A stretch of 64,000 nucleotides of DNA from Bacteroidales bacterium (GCA_017479705.1 JAFVCA010000043.1:1-64000), one strand, 5' to 3'. Shown: positions 43,936-53,532, counted from the stretch's first letter. The notes: generated by a model from the sequence alone, not told the origin. A program made the numbers and translations.

Positions 43936-43975
43936 TGGCTTATAGAAAGGCGAAGCGCCAACAACGCCAAGCCTT

Positions 43976-46900
43976 ATGAGTACCAAATTCTTCAACAATA
44001 TCGAAACGACGCTGATGGACAAGTTCCACGGCATCGCCACCACTATGGCCAACTTCGACATCTTCCATGCCGTGGTTGGCTATTTTCGTTCCGGCGGCTA
44101 TTTCAAGCTGCGGCAGGAGCTGGACAACGTGAAGGAAATCCGCATCCTGGTCGGCATCAATATCGACAGCATCTTCCGCCACCACAACCCGCAGCTGCTT
44201 TTCACGGCCGACAGCCATCCCGCCGAGGTGGTGCAGCAATACCGTGAGCAGCTGATAGCAGACATCCGCAACGCACACTACGATGCCGAGACAGAACAGG
44301 GCATTGTGCAAATGTTTGACGACATCGCCACTGGCAAGCTGCAACTCCGCATCCATGCCACCCGCAACCTGCATGCCAAGTTCTACCTCTGTCTGCCACA
44401 AGGTTTTTCGCCACACAGCGACGGATGGGTCATCATGGGCAGCAGCAACCTGACCGACCAAGGGCTGGGCACCACAGAGGAACACCGCTACGAACTCAAT
44501 GTAGCCATGAAGGACTTCGACGATGTCAACTATTGCGAGGAGGAGTTCCAACGGCTGTGGGACGAGAGCGTTGCCGTCAGCATCGACGACATGGAGCGTG
44601 CCCGCTCCGCGACACACCTCGACATCCTGCGTCCGCCCACTCCCTACGAGCTGTACATGAAAGTGCTGATTGACACCTTTGGCAGCATGGTGGAAGACTC
44701 GTTCGACATAGACCCCACGCGCTACGGGTTCCGCGACCTCAGCTACCAGCGCGATGCCGTCATCCAAGGCTACCAAACCCTGATGCGCCACAACGGCTGC
44801 TTTATTGCCGACGTGGTGGGCCTTGGCAAGACGCCTGTGGCGGCCATGATTGCCAAACGCTTCATCGTGGAGAACGGCCGCTACACCCGCATACTGGTCA
44901 TCACCCCTCCGGCCGTGCAGCGCGCTTGGGAGGAGACCTTCAAGCAGTTCGAGATAGCGAAATACACATGGTTTGTCACCTCCGGCAGTTTGGACAAGGT
45001 GGTGGACGGCCGCAACAACTTCCGCGAGCCTCGCGAGTACGACCTGGTCATCGTCGACGAGGCCCACAACTTCCGCAACGACGGCAACCAGACCTACAAG
45101 TACCTGCAAATCATCTGCAAGTCGCCCCGCGCCAACCGGGGCAGCATAGCGGGCACGCGCAAAAAGGTGATGCTCCTCTCCGCCACCCCTTACAACAACA
45201 CCCCCTCCGACATCCGCAACCAGCTGCTGCTTTTCCAGGATGCACGCAACTGCACCATCGAGGGCATTGGCGACATAGCGCGCACCTTCTCCGACTGGAT
45301 TACGCAGTACAAGAGCCTGATGAACCAACGCGACAGGCTGCCGCGGGAACTCTTTGTGCAGCAGGTGGACACCATCATGGGCGAGATACGCCGCCGCGTG
45401 CTGGAACCCGTCATGGTGCGGCGCACCCGCAACAACATCCTGCACGAGCCGCGCTACCGTGCCGACCTCAAGGCGCAGGGCATCTCCTTCCCCACCTTCG
45501 CCCCCATCCGCGAACGCAGCTATGAGATGGACAACGCCACCGCCAACCTCTTTGCCGACACCATCCGGCTGCTCACCGACACCCCCTCCGAGCTCAACCC
45601 CGAAGGCCAAGGACTGCACTATGCCCGCTACCGCGCTGTGGAGTTCTTCCGCGAAGGGGTGCCGTACAAAGGCCGGCAAGGCAAGCAGGTGGCCCTGCTC
45701 CTCACGGGCATCTTCCGCACCCACATGGTCAAGCGCTTGGAGAGCAGCTTCTGGGCCTTCCGGCGGTCGCTCCACACCTTTCTCGACATCACCAACGGCA
45801 TGATTGACATGTTTGCCCACGACAAGGTGCTGATTGCGCCGGAGTACAACGTGAAGCAGCTTCAAATAGAACGTGAAATGGAACTGGACGAAATCATCCA
45901 GTATATCGAAAACAAGGGCGTGGAACGCAAAGACTTTGTCTACCATGCCGACGACTTCAAGAAGGTGTTGCTGCAAATGCTGCAGGACGATGCCGGGAAG
46001 CTAAGAAGCCTCTGCCAACAGTGGGACAACATCAAGGAAGACCCCAAACTGGAAGTCTTCATTGCCATGCTGCAAACGGAGTTGTTCAACCCCATGGAGA
46101 ACGTCAGCCAAAAGCTGGTCGTCTTCAGCGAGAGCGTCGACACGGTCAACTACCTGTGCGACGCCATAGCCCGCCGCACCGGGCGCACCGATGTGCTGAA
46201 GGTGACGGCCGCCAACCGCAATCAGCGGCGCGACGACATTGCAGCCAATTTCGATGCCAACTACAGCGGCCCGCAGCAGAACCGCTACAACATCATCGTC
46301 ACAAGCGATGTGCTGGCCGAAGGTGTCAACCTGCACCGCTCCAACGTCATTGTCAACTACGACAGCCCGTGGAATGCCTCGCGCCTGATGCAGCGCAACG
46401 GGCGTGTCAACCGTATAGGCAGCACCTCTCCACTCATCTACAACTACATGTTCTACCCCTCATCCGAAGGCGACCGGCAGATACAGCTCTACAACAATGC
46501 CCTCATCAAGTTGCAGGGATTCCACTCCGCATTAGGCGAGGACTCGCAAATCTTCTCGCACGAAGAGATTGTCAAAGAGTTCAAGCTCTTCAACGCCGAT
46601 GTGCGCGACGAGAATGACGACAAATTAGACCTGATGCGCGAAGTACACACCCTGTTGGAGAAAGACCCCGACCTGTACAATCGCATCAAAAACCTCCCGC
46701 CCAAGAGCCGCTGCCTCCGTTCGGCGGCCAACAGCCCGGCGAACCGTGCCGGCACCACGCTGGCTTTTGTGGCCTCAAAAGATTATGTGGACTATGTGCT
46801 GGTGTCGGAGGACGACACTCCCCGCCGTCTCACCTTCCTCGAAGCGGCACGGCTGCTGAAGGCCTCCCCTGCCGAGCCTGGCATGCCCATTGCCCCTGTC

Positions 46901-47311
46901 GCTGAGCGGCATTTCCGCCAAGTGAGCCGTGCCCTGCAACTCTTTCAGCAACAGAAGCAACAACAGGACACCTCCTTCACCATGCGCATCAATGTGCACG
47001 ACAACAAGACCGCGGGATCGCTGAAATTCCTCCGTACAGAGGCGGCAAAAGTGCTGGCCGACGCGCAAGGCCAAGCCCTGTGCCAACGGCTCCGCAGCCT
47101 GGTGGAGCAGGGTGTGTTCAACTCGCTGCCCCGCGAACTTGCCGACCTGGCAAAGCAGCAGCGCAGCCCCCACCCCATGGACGACGGGACCTTGGCCCAA
47201 CGCCTTGCAGACTTGGCGGACACCTATTGCCCCGACATTGATGGAACTGCTGACGTACAAGGTACTTACTTCGCTCCTGACCTCATTATTACAGAATCAT
47301 TCATCAACTGA
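43976..47311 (+). CDS. PLD-nuclease/SNF2-type helicase fusion (restriction-defence protein)
   Basis: A 1111-residue protein. Residues about 1-190 form a phospholipase-D-type nuclease domain with a single HxK motif (H133, K135 in NLHAKFYL) and GSSNLTDQG, which would act as a dimer. A superfamily 2 helicase follows: GLGKT (282-286), DEAH (361-364), SATPYNN, and the C-terminal helicase lobe with LAEGVNLHRS and QRNGRVNRIG (806-815). The C-terminal 250 residues have no clear family. Such proteins pair with adenine methylases in phage-restriction loci, as here. The nuclease and ATPase residues look intact. The start at 43976 follows a structured leader. Confidence 0.88.
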   Translation: MSTKFFNNIETTLMDKFHGIATTMANFDIFHAVVGYFRSGGYFKLRQELDNVKEIRILVGINIDSIFRHHNPQLLFTADSHPAEVVQQYREQLIADIRNAHYDAETEQGIVQMFDDIATGKLQLRIHATRNLHAKFYLCLPQGFSPHSDGWVIMGSSNLTDQGLGTTEEHRYELNVAMKDFDDVNYCEEEFQRLWDESVAVSIDDMERARSATHLDILRPPTPYELYMKVLIDTFGSMVEDSFDIDPTRYGFRDLSYQRDAVIQGYQTLMRHNGCFIADVVGLGKTPVAAMIAKRFIVENGRYTRILVITPPAVQRAWEETFKQFEIAKYTWFVTSGSLDKVVDGRNNFREPREYDLVIVDEAHNFRNDGNQTYKYLQIICKSPRANRGSIAGTRKKVMLLSATPYNNTPSDIRNQLLLFQDARNCTIEGIGDIARTFSDWITQYKSLMNQRDRLPRELFVQQVDTIMGEIRRRVLEPVMVRRTRNNILHEPRYRADLKAQGISFPTFAPIRERSYEMDNATANLFADTIRLLTDTPSELNPEGQGLHYARYRAVEFFREGVPYKGRQGKQVALLLTGIFRTHMVKRLESSFWAFRRSLHTFLDITNGMIDMFAHDKVLIAPEYNVKQLQIEREMELDEIIQYIENKGVERKDFVYHADDFKKVLLQMLQDDAGKLRSLCQQWDNIKEDPKLEVFIAMLQTELFNPMENVSQKLVVFSESVDTVNYLCDAIARRTGRTDVLKVTAANRNQRRDDIAANFDANYSGPQQNRYNIIVTSDVLAEGVNLHRSNVIVNYDSPWNASRLMQRNGRVNRIGSTSPLIYNYMFYPSSEGDRQIQLYNNALIKLQGFHSALGEDSQIFSHEEIVKEFKLFNADVRDENDDKLDLMREVHTLLEKDPDLYNRIKNLPPKSRCLRSAANSPANRAGTTLAFVASKDYVDYVLVSEDDTPRRLTFLEAARLLKASPAEPGMPIAPVAERHFRQVSRALQLFQQQKQQQDTSFTMRINVHDNKTAGSLKFLRTEAAKVLADAQGQALCQRLRSLVEQGVFNSLPRELADLAKQQRSPHPMDDGTLAQRLADLADTYCPDIDGTADVQGTYFAPDLIITESFIN

Positions 47312-48481
47312 TCCCAATATGACAATGGATAAACAATTAAGAACAATATGCAAAATGCCCTACAACGGACGGACTTACCGCGAGGTGATACTTGAACAGC
47401 TGCTACACGCGCAGAGACTCTTGGCCGAGCCAGAACTGTTGGAACCATACGACAATGGCGACCGTCTATATGGGCTTGGCTACCTGACCGACAGCGAGGG
47501 CAAGGAGATAGGTCTGTACTACACCCACATTGCTCACGGCGACGTGCGCCGCAAACGGGTGGGATTCCGCAGACTGCTGGCACCATACATAAAATATGGG
47601 GCCGATGCAGCCATAGCCGTCTTCGACGACGGTGTGCACTGGCGGCTCTCGTACATCTGTGACCTAAAAGGCGGCATCACCTCGGCCAAACGATTCTCTT
47701 ATGTCTTTGGCGACCCGAAAGGACAATACAACACCCCTGTAGGGCGACTGACAGACCTGGCGCAAAAGAGGCTTACACTCGCCGAACTGTACAAGACCTT
47801 CTCGGTGGATGCCCTCAGCAAGGAGTTCTTCGACGAGTACCACCGCCAATATGACCGCATCTGTGACCATATCATCCGCTCGCACATAAACACATTGACG
47901 CAATTGCACATTCATGATTATGTGAAGAAGCTCATGGGACGCATCGTCTTCCTGCATTTCTTGCAGAAGAAACGGTGGTTGAACGATGACCCGGAGTTCT
48001 TGAAAAACCTTTTCTTCATGCAGCCTCCCGACCGCAGGGCTGACTTTCTTGAACAGGTGTTAGAGCCGCTCTTCTTCGGCATCTTCAACACCGAGGTGGC
48101 AAACCGGGAACAGGTCTTCCGCGAGAACGGCTGGGATTTGTCGTTGCTGAAGCAGTGGAATGGAGGCGACAGTAACGCATTACCTTATCTGAACGGGGGC
48201 CTCTTTGAACGCGACGAGGTGGACAAGATGCACATCGTGATTCCCGCCTCGCTGTTTGAGAATCTGTTTGAGTTCATGGCCTCCTACAACTTCACCGTCG
48301 ACGAGAACGACCCCGACGATGCCGAAGTGGGTGTCGACCCCGAAATGCTGGGCAAGATCTTCGAGAGTCTGCTGGAGGACAACAAAGCCAAAGGCGCCTT
48401 CTATACACCCAAGGAGATTGTGCGCTATATGTGCAGAGAGAGCCTGATAGCCTATCTCGACAGCAAGTTGGCGGTAGCCAA

Positions 48482-48596
48482 TGCTTCGGAGAAGCAAAAC
48501 GCACAAAGTGCTAATAACCCCATACAAGAAAGCGCCCAGTTTTCGCAGTGTGGGGATGCCGGTGACAAAGGCAAATGCGTGTCGGAGACACGCGAC
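48482..48596 (+). repeat. Palindromic repeat element inserted in frame in the methylase gene
   Basis: Three hairpins in series: TGCTTC/GAAGCA (482-487/491-496 of 48,xxx, loop GGA), CCCCATAC (48518-48525) with GTGTGGGG (48548-48555), and GCGTGTC/GACACGC (48577-48583/48587-48593, loop GGA). The complement of 53092-53232 has the same three hairpins in the same order, with shared TAATAACCCCA and CGCAGTGTGGGG. Here the element is translated as an extra loop of about 38 residues. Confidence 0.8.
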
Positions 48597-48786
48597 CTCA
48601 AAACAGCCATCCGCGCCTTTGTCGAGCAGCACGAGATGCAGCCCGAGTTGGGATCTTACCGCGAGGTGATAGACACCGCCCTCCGCAACGTGAAGATCTG
48701 CGACCCCGCCATCGGCAGCGGGGCTTTCCCGATGGGATTGCTTAATGAGTTGTGGCGTTGCCGGGAGGCGTTGATGGATACAGAAG

Positions 48787-48875
48787 ACACCTCGGAGGGG
48801 TGTGATTTCAATAACACCGTACGCAGAGCGGTGACACCTACGGAGAGTCCTCTGCGTGCCGGAGGTATGCGACTT
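48787..48875 (+). repeat. Second in-frame palindromic insertion in the methylase gene
   Basis: ACACCTC (48787-48793) pairs with GGGGTGT (48797-48803) around a GGA loop, then TTCAATAAC, then ACGCAGAG (48831-48838) with CTCTGCGT (48850-48857), ending GTATGCGACTTAAAAC. The GGA-loop hairpin, the AATAAC and the GCGAC-AAAAC end parallel the element at 48482. It adds about 30 residues between motif I and NPPY. Confidence 0.6.
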
Positions 48876-50086
48876 AAAACCCGTGCAGAGCTCAAACGCG
48901 AAATCATCGAGAACAACATCTATGGTGTCGACATCGAGCGTGGCGCCATCGACATAGCCCGCCTCCGCTTCTGGCTGAGTATCGTCGTCGATGCCGAATA
49001 TAACGCCAACCCGGGCTCCGGGCCCGAGCCGTTGCCCAACTTCGACTACAAGTTTATGCAGGGCAACAGCCTTATCGAGAGCTACAAGGGCATCGACCTG
49101 AGCCGCATCTCCAACCGCCTGCGTGGCGGACAGAGCAAGTCCACGCAGCTGTTGCTGGGCTTGGACAGCGACTTCAGCAAGAAGAACCTGCAACGCCTGA
49201 TGCGCGACTACTTCTCCGTCACCGACCACAAGCAGAAGGCCAGTATGCGCCAAGCCATCAACGACGAAGTCAAACGTCTGATAACCGACTTCATCGGTGG
49301 CACCGCCGCCGACCTCGACACTCTCGACCCCTCCGCCAACCAAGACTTCTTCCTCTGGCACACCTGGTTCAAAGACATCTTCGCCAATGGCGGGTTTGAT
49401 ATTGTTATTGGTAATCCACCGTATGTGAATATTGCAAATATAAAAAATGATGATTATAGGGAATTACTGAAAAAAAGTTTTCGTTCAACACGTAACAAAT
49501 GTGACCTATATGCATATTTTATTGAAAAAGCATTTAAGCTAACCTCTGATACAGGAATCGTTGCATATATTGTACCTATAACCTGGAAAGCAACAGATAG
49601 TTTTAGAAAATTGCGTGAAATAATATTCAAAGAGCACTCTATCTTACAGATTGTAAATTTAAACTATGGTACTTTTGACGCGACGGTTAAGCCGATGATA
49701 TTGCTGATGACTTCTCGTTTCAGAAAAGATTACATAATTGAAATTTTTAGGGAGGACTTTAATCCACTGTATGAAATTTGTTCGCAGGAAGTGATAAGTA
49801 CTTCTGATTTGTCTATTGACACAGAATCAGATTTAACAGATAAGGAGTTGTTAAAATCCATTGAAAAGGATTGCATAACACTTGGCAATATAATAAAGTT
49901 CTCTCGCGGTATAAAAACGAGTAATGATAAACGGTTTGTTGGATTTCAACATCTTAGCAACGAATACAAAAAGGTTTTTCGAGGTAGAAATATTAGACCG
50001 TATTCTCTTGAATGGATGGGAGAATACATCTGGTATCGTCCAGATTTAATGAAAGAAAAAGCAGGGTGCCTTCCACATACAAAAAC

Positions 50087-50093
50087 TTTTTTG
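50087..50093 (+). promoter_or_regulatory. Slippery heptamer at the methylase frameshift
   Basis: T TTT TTG in the zero frame is a canonical X XXY YYZ site for -1 ribosomal slippage. After slipping, the codons TTT TTT GAA GTA CCA continue the methylase. The same T6 tract could also gain or lose a base by replication slippage, or be an assembly error. Confidence 0.5.
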
Positions 50094-50537
50094 AAGTACC
50101 AGAAAAGCTTGTAATGCAACGAATTGGAATGCAACTTTCTGTTGCATATGACGACAAACAAAACTATTTTTTAGATACCGTAAACGTTTCAAGATATGAA
50201 TCTATCGACAAACGTTATTCATTAAAATATTTATGTGGTCTATTAAATTCAAAGGTGGTAAATTTCTGGTATCATAGGAAATATCAACTACCGACAATTG
50301 GTGGTTACGAACTTGATTCAATTCCTATACCTCGAAATAATTCTACCCAGCATCAAATAATTGAAATTGTAGAAAAGATACTTTCCCAAAAACAGCAATC
50401 GTCATTAACTGATACCTCCAAACTTGAACGACAAATTGATGATTTAGTCTACAAACTCTACAACCTCACCCCCGAAGAAATCGCTGTAATTGAACAATAA
50501 ACTTGATATTCAGTCGTTATACAACAAAAAGTTCACT

Positions 50538-51257
50538 ATGTGGCATAAGATAATTAATAATTGGAAGTATATTGTGGTAGGTATAACAATAGTATTGACT
50601 CCAATATTATTGAATTTTATACTATTACTTCAAATCGGTATTCCAGAACAATTGATCGTTGGAGATTCGAAATCATGGCTCTCTTTTTGGGGGACTTATA
50701 CAGGGTCAATAGGTACTATTCTAATGGTTTTTATTACATATAAGACACTAAAACAAAACAATGAGCAGTTAGACGAACTGAAACGCCAATGGGAAGATGA
50801 ACATCGGCCTAGAATAAACATATCTATTGCTATATATCGTAAGGCGTTATTTATTAAGATAAAAAACATAGGGGTTGGTAACGCAACAAATATAAAACTT
50901 TCCTTCAACAAGGATTTTATTATGAAATTGCCAAAGGAGAATTATAAAGAGTTATATACAAATGTCGAGAAACGACCATTCTCTATAGAGCCTGGTGGAG
51001 CAAAGTACATTATAATAGGTTTTTGTGAGGATATTCAAAAAGATTGGGAAAACAAAAATGTTGTTTTGAATATTGTAGGTGAATATTGTTCAAAATATAC
51101 CATTAACGAAACTTTTTGCATGGAGGATTTTATTACACAAAGATTTGTTGTCGTTAAAGATGCCTTGAGTGAAATAGCAGATGGGTTATCATGCCCCAAT
51201 AGTAATCACTATCCGATTCAACAGAGCCTCGATATCATTGCAAAACACACATCATAA
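50538..51257 (+). CDS. AT-rich membrane protein downstream of the methylase
   Basis: A 239-residue protein that I do not recognise. Two N-terminal transmembrane helices (about residues 11-33 and 53-73) precede a coiled segment (KTLKQNNEQLDELKRQWEDEHRP) and a soluble beta-rich domain. I start it at the ATG at 50538; a TTG at 50490 would overlap the methylase. The two-helix plus coiled-coil layout recurs in the next gene and resembles membrane proteins proposed to act in abortive infection. It is probably co-transcribed with the restriction genes. Confidence 0.65.
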   Translation: MWHKIINNWKYIVVGITIVLTPILLNFILLLQIGIPEQLIVGDSKSWLSFWGTYTGSIGTILMVFITYKTLKQNNEQLDELKRQWEDEHRPRINISIAIYRKALFIKIKNIGVGNATNIKLSFNKDFIMKLPKENYKELYTNVEKRPFSIEPGGAKYIIIGFCEDIQKDWENKNVVLNIVGEYCSKYTINETFCMEDFITQRFVVVKDALSEIADGLSCPNSNHYPIQQSLDIIAKHTS

Positions 51258-51264
51258 ATAAACA

Positions 51265-51858
51265 ATGAAAAAGATTGTATTGATAATAATTATTGTCATA
51301 TTGGTATTTGCAGTATCCTCTACAGCAATTATTACTCTTTATTGTAGCAAATACAATTTAACAAATCAGATGGCCACTTTCAGTGCATACTATAGTGGAA
51401 TAATAATGCCAATACTTACATTGATAAATATAGCAATACTTGTATGGTTGACAATTACTGTAGACCAAAACGATGCCACTCGGAATGAGAAAAATGTCAT
51501 TTATCAAAAGAAAATTGCTCTAATGCAATTAAGAAAAGACGAGATATTCGAACTATCAAAAGTATTAAATAGTTCCCTTGATGTAAGGATATCAACCAAT
51601 TTATTAGAGATGTCCCAACCAATTATTTTTGCAACTACTTATCTTGAGACCTTTGCAAATACAAAACTCAAGATATTCTCATTGAGCGAAGATTCAGACA
51701 CCACTAAAATGATAGTTTTATTACACAAAAAAATGGGGGAATTAAATACCTTATTGAACAAAGGTGAGAAAATCTCAAACAACCAAATCCTAACAGTATT
51801 AACTCTAAAAAATACAATCATTAATAATCTACAAAATATTATGCTAAATGAGTTTTAA
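51265..51858 (+). CDS. Small two-helix membrane protein
   Basis: A 197-residue protein with transmembrane helices at about residues 4-24 and 46-68, and a charged, mostly helical cytoplasmic tail (QLRKDEIFELSKVLNSS, KKMGELNTLLNKGEKI). It begins 7 bases after the preceding gene. The topology resembles putative AbiC-like abortive infection proteins, but no diagnostic motif is present and I leave the function open. Confidence 0.65.
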   Translation: MKKIVLIIIIVILVFAVSSTAIITLYCSKYNLTNQMATFSAYYSGIIMPILTLINIAILVWLTITVDQNDATRNEKNVIYQKKIALMQLRKDEIFELSKVLNSSLDVRISTNLLEMSQPIIFATTYLETFANTKLKIFSLSEDSDTTKMIVLLHKKMGELNTLLNKGEKISNNQILTVLTLKNTIINNLQNIMLNEF

Positions 51859-51936
51859 GAAAGGTTATTATGTAATTAAACAACACACCCTTCTTTTTTA
51901 TTATATCTGAAACAAAATGTTTTAAACTTCTATTTG

Positions 51937-52464
51937 ATGGCTACACATTTTATAGTTCTTAGTAATAATTACGAAATAATTATTGATAGTCTATTAAGTA
52001 ATTGGTATATTGCTGTATTTGTTCTGATTGTTGTTTTGGTTTCAGCCATACCACCTTTCAAAGATGGTGTTAAAACATTGTTCAATATGTTAAAAAGAAA
52101 GGAACGTGAATACAGAATTGAATACGCAGACGAAACCATTACATTTGACGTAAAATGTCAAAGTAAGAACTTTGACATAATAAAAATTAATGCCACAACT
52201 CATGATTTAGGTGTTTCGGCAGAATATAAATGGTTGAGAAAATACTACCCCAAGTATGATAGTTGCATGCAGATGTTATTTCGAAAGAAACTTGACAATG
52301 GCGACGAAGTGGTGTTTGATAAAGTTGATATTGCTATGGAAGGCAAACATCTAAAAACAATTTGGTTTGATGTTACTTCGTTTATTGATGGTGCCCATGT
52401 TTCATTTGACGAGGACATAGACAGCTATGCAGAACACACAATAAACTGCATCTACAACAAATAG
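51937..52464 (+). CDS. Single-helix membrane protein of unknown function
   Basis: A 175-residue protein with one transmembrane helix (about residues 21-42) and a soluble domain of about 120 residues with alternating strands (YRIEYADETITFDVKCQ, HLKTIWFDVTSFIDGAHVSF). I do not recognise it. Start at the ATG at 51937. It is the last of three AT-rich membrane protein genes on the same strand; the 78-base gap before it has no promoter box. Confidence 0.6.
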   Translation: MATHFIVLSNNYEIIIDSLLSNWYIAVFVLIVVLVSAIPPFKDGVKTLFNMLKRKEREYRIEYADETITFDVKCQSKNFDIIKINATTHDLGVSAEYKWLRKYYPKYDSCMQMLFRKKLDNGDEVVFDKVDIAMEGKHLKTIWFDVTSFIDGAHVSFDEDIDSYAEHTINCIYNK

Positions 52465-52529
52465 CCGACGTTATAACTCCATTACACAATTTTGATTAAT
52501 AGATGACATAAAGACCCCACAAAGAAGGA

Positions 52530-53300
52530 TCAAAGAACCCACGAATAAGAAGTCACAAAATGATTGCTTTCGAGCAGACCATTCTCTTGTTCTCGATATT
52601 CCTTCAGTGCTTTCATATTGTCTTTAATCTTATCCTCAACAATCTTCTCTCCAGTTTTAAGGATTATGCAGTCGCAGTAATAGAGTTCTTGTAATGCCTT
52701 GCCAAGAATGTATCGCTTGTTCTTGTGAGGGTCATAGGTGTTCAACGTTACTCCATTTTTATGGAACGTAGTATTTCCAAGTAGCATAGTACCAATGTAC
52801 CTGTCGAGATTATATCGCTCGCAGTCTTCAAATTGAGGACCCTCTGAATTTCATTCTTGGTGGTTTCATTCATCACCAAGACCTTCCCCTATTCAATGAT
52901 GTCTATGTCTGAAAACTTCAGCAGGTCTTTACAGGAAGGCCAATCGCTGTCTTTCCAAGCCTTGGGCAAGTTTACATTGACATTACTGACAAATGATTGG
53001 ATGTTAATCAAGGCCCCTGAATGTCCTGACGACAGAAACACCTTATATTCACCTTGAATTATATCTAATTCCTTTCGCTCTAGTATAAAGTATGACTGAT
53101 TTTTGCATATATACCCAATGTCGCGTCTCTCCGAGACGCTGATTTGTAGGGAGATTGTAGGCCCCACACTGCGTTCCTTGTGTGGGGTTATTAAGATTCA
53201 GCCTCTTCGAGGCTGTTGAAAAAATCAGTCATATATGAAACTAGAGCCATTCCCTTAAAGAGGTTTCTTTATCTCGAGTTGTAGCGATGAGTCTTACCAT
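52530..53300 (-). pseudogene. Broken gene of unknown function, interrupted by a palindromic repeat element
   Basis: Reading leftward from ATG at 53300 (MVRLIATTRDKETSLREWL, then a stop), coding-like sequence reappears after the repeat at 53092-53232 as ERKELDIIQGEYKVFLSSG to LLKFSDIDIIE. After another stop and a frame change it continues as MLLGNTTFHKNGVTLNTYD to the stop at 52530. A promoter box at 53318-53326 fits the first ATG. I read this as one decayed gene rather than three small ones; its original family is unclear. Confidence 0.5.
53092..53232 (-). repeat. Palindromic repeat element (MITE/REPIN-like)
   Basis: ATGACTGATTTTT (53092-53104) and its exact complement (53220-53232) bracket three hairpins: GCGTCTC/GAGACGC (53123-53129/53133-53139), CCCCACAC/GTGTGGGG (53162-53169/53180-53187) and CAGCCTC/GAGGCTG (53199-53205/53209-53215). 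The internal order matches the element inside the methylase gene at 48482-48596 when read on the minus strand. It interrupts the pseudogene here. Confidence 0.8.
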
Positions 53301-53532
53301 AAACCTTTTGTTTTTTTGCAAAGATACGAATATTATTCAAACCAGCAGGCATATTTTTCAACAGAGGAAAAGCTGCTGCATAGAACCCACAAAGAAAGCA
53401 GGAAGAGCCCATGAAGAAGCCGACTATAAGACAGTCGGTTGTCTATCTTTTCCAATGATATGTAAGAGTTGCCTCTTGGTTCCATGTATGGGGTCATTTT
53501 CTCCCGTGTTCCTCAACGAGGTATCAATTAGA
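53301..53532. other. Intergenic region within the defence island
   Basis: It holds a minus-strand -7 box (TAtcTTTGc, 53318-53326) for the decayed gene. A small hairpin CCGACT/AGTCGG lies near 53,420. A stretch at 53382-53421 resembles 52513-52551 (diverged direct repeat, both readable as PTKKxxRxHE). No intact gene is supported; the rightward frame at 53287-53649 is not convincing. Confidence 0.35.

Larger units (their letters stand above)
47319..50500 (+). pseudogene. Eco57I-like adenine DNA methyltransferase, interrupted by a -1 frameshift
   Basis: The first frame runs 47319-50114 (931 residues). The C-terminal part continues in the -1 frame to 50500, for about 1060 residues in all. Motif I is DPAIGSGAF (462-470) and the catalytic motif is NPPY (699-702), placing it among N6-adenine methylases of the Eco57I/PglX type. 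Reading switches at TTTTTT (50087-50092), where the zero-frame codons ACT TTT TTG form a slippery heptamer; after the shift the protein reads FFEVPEKLVMQRIG. Two in-frame palindromic insertions (48482-48596, 48787-48875) and a sharp drop in GC near 49,390 are further oddities. It starts 7 bases after the helicase gene. It may be a phase-variable, a programmed-frameshift or a broken gene. Confidence 0.8.
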
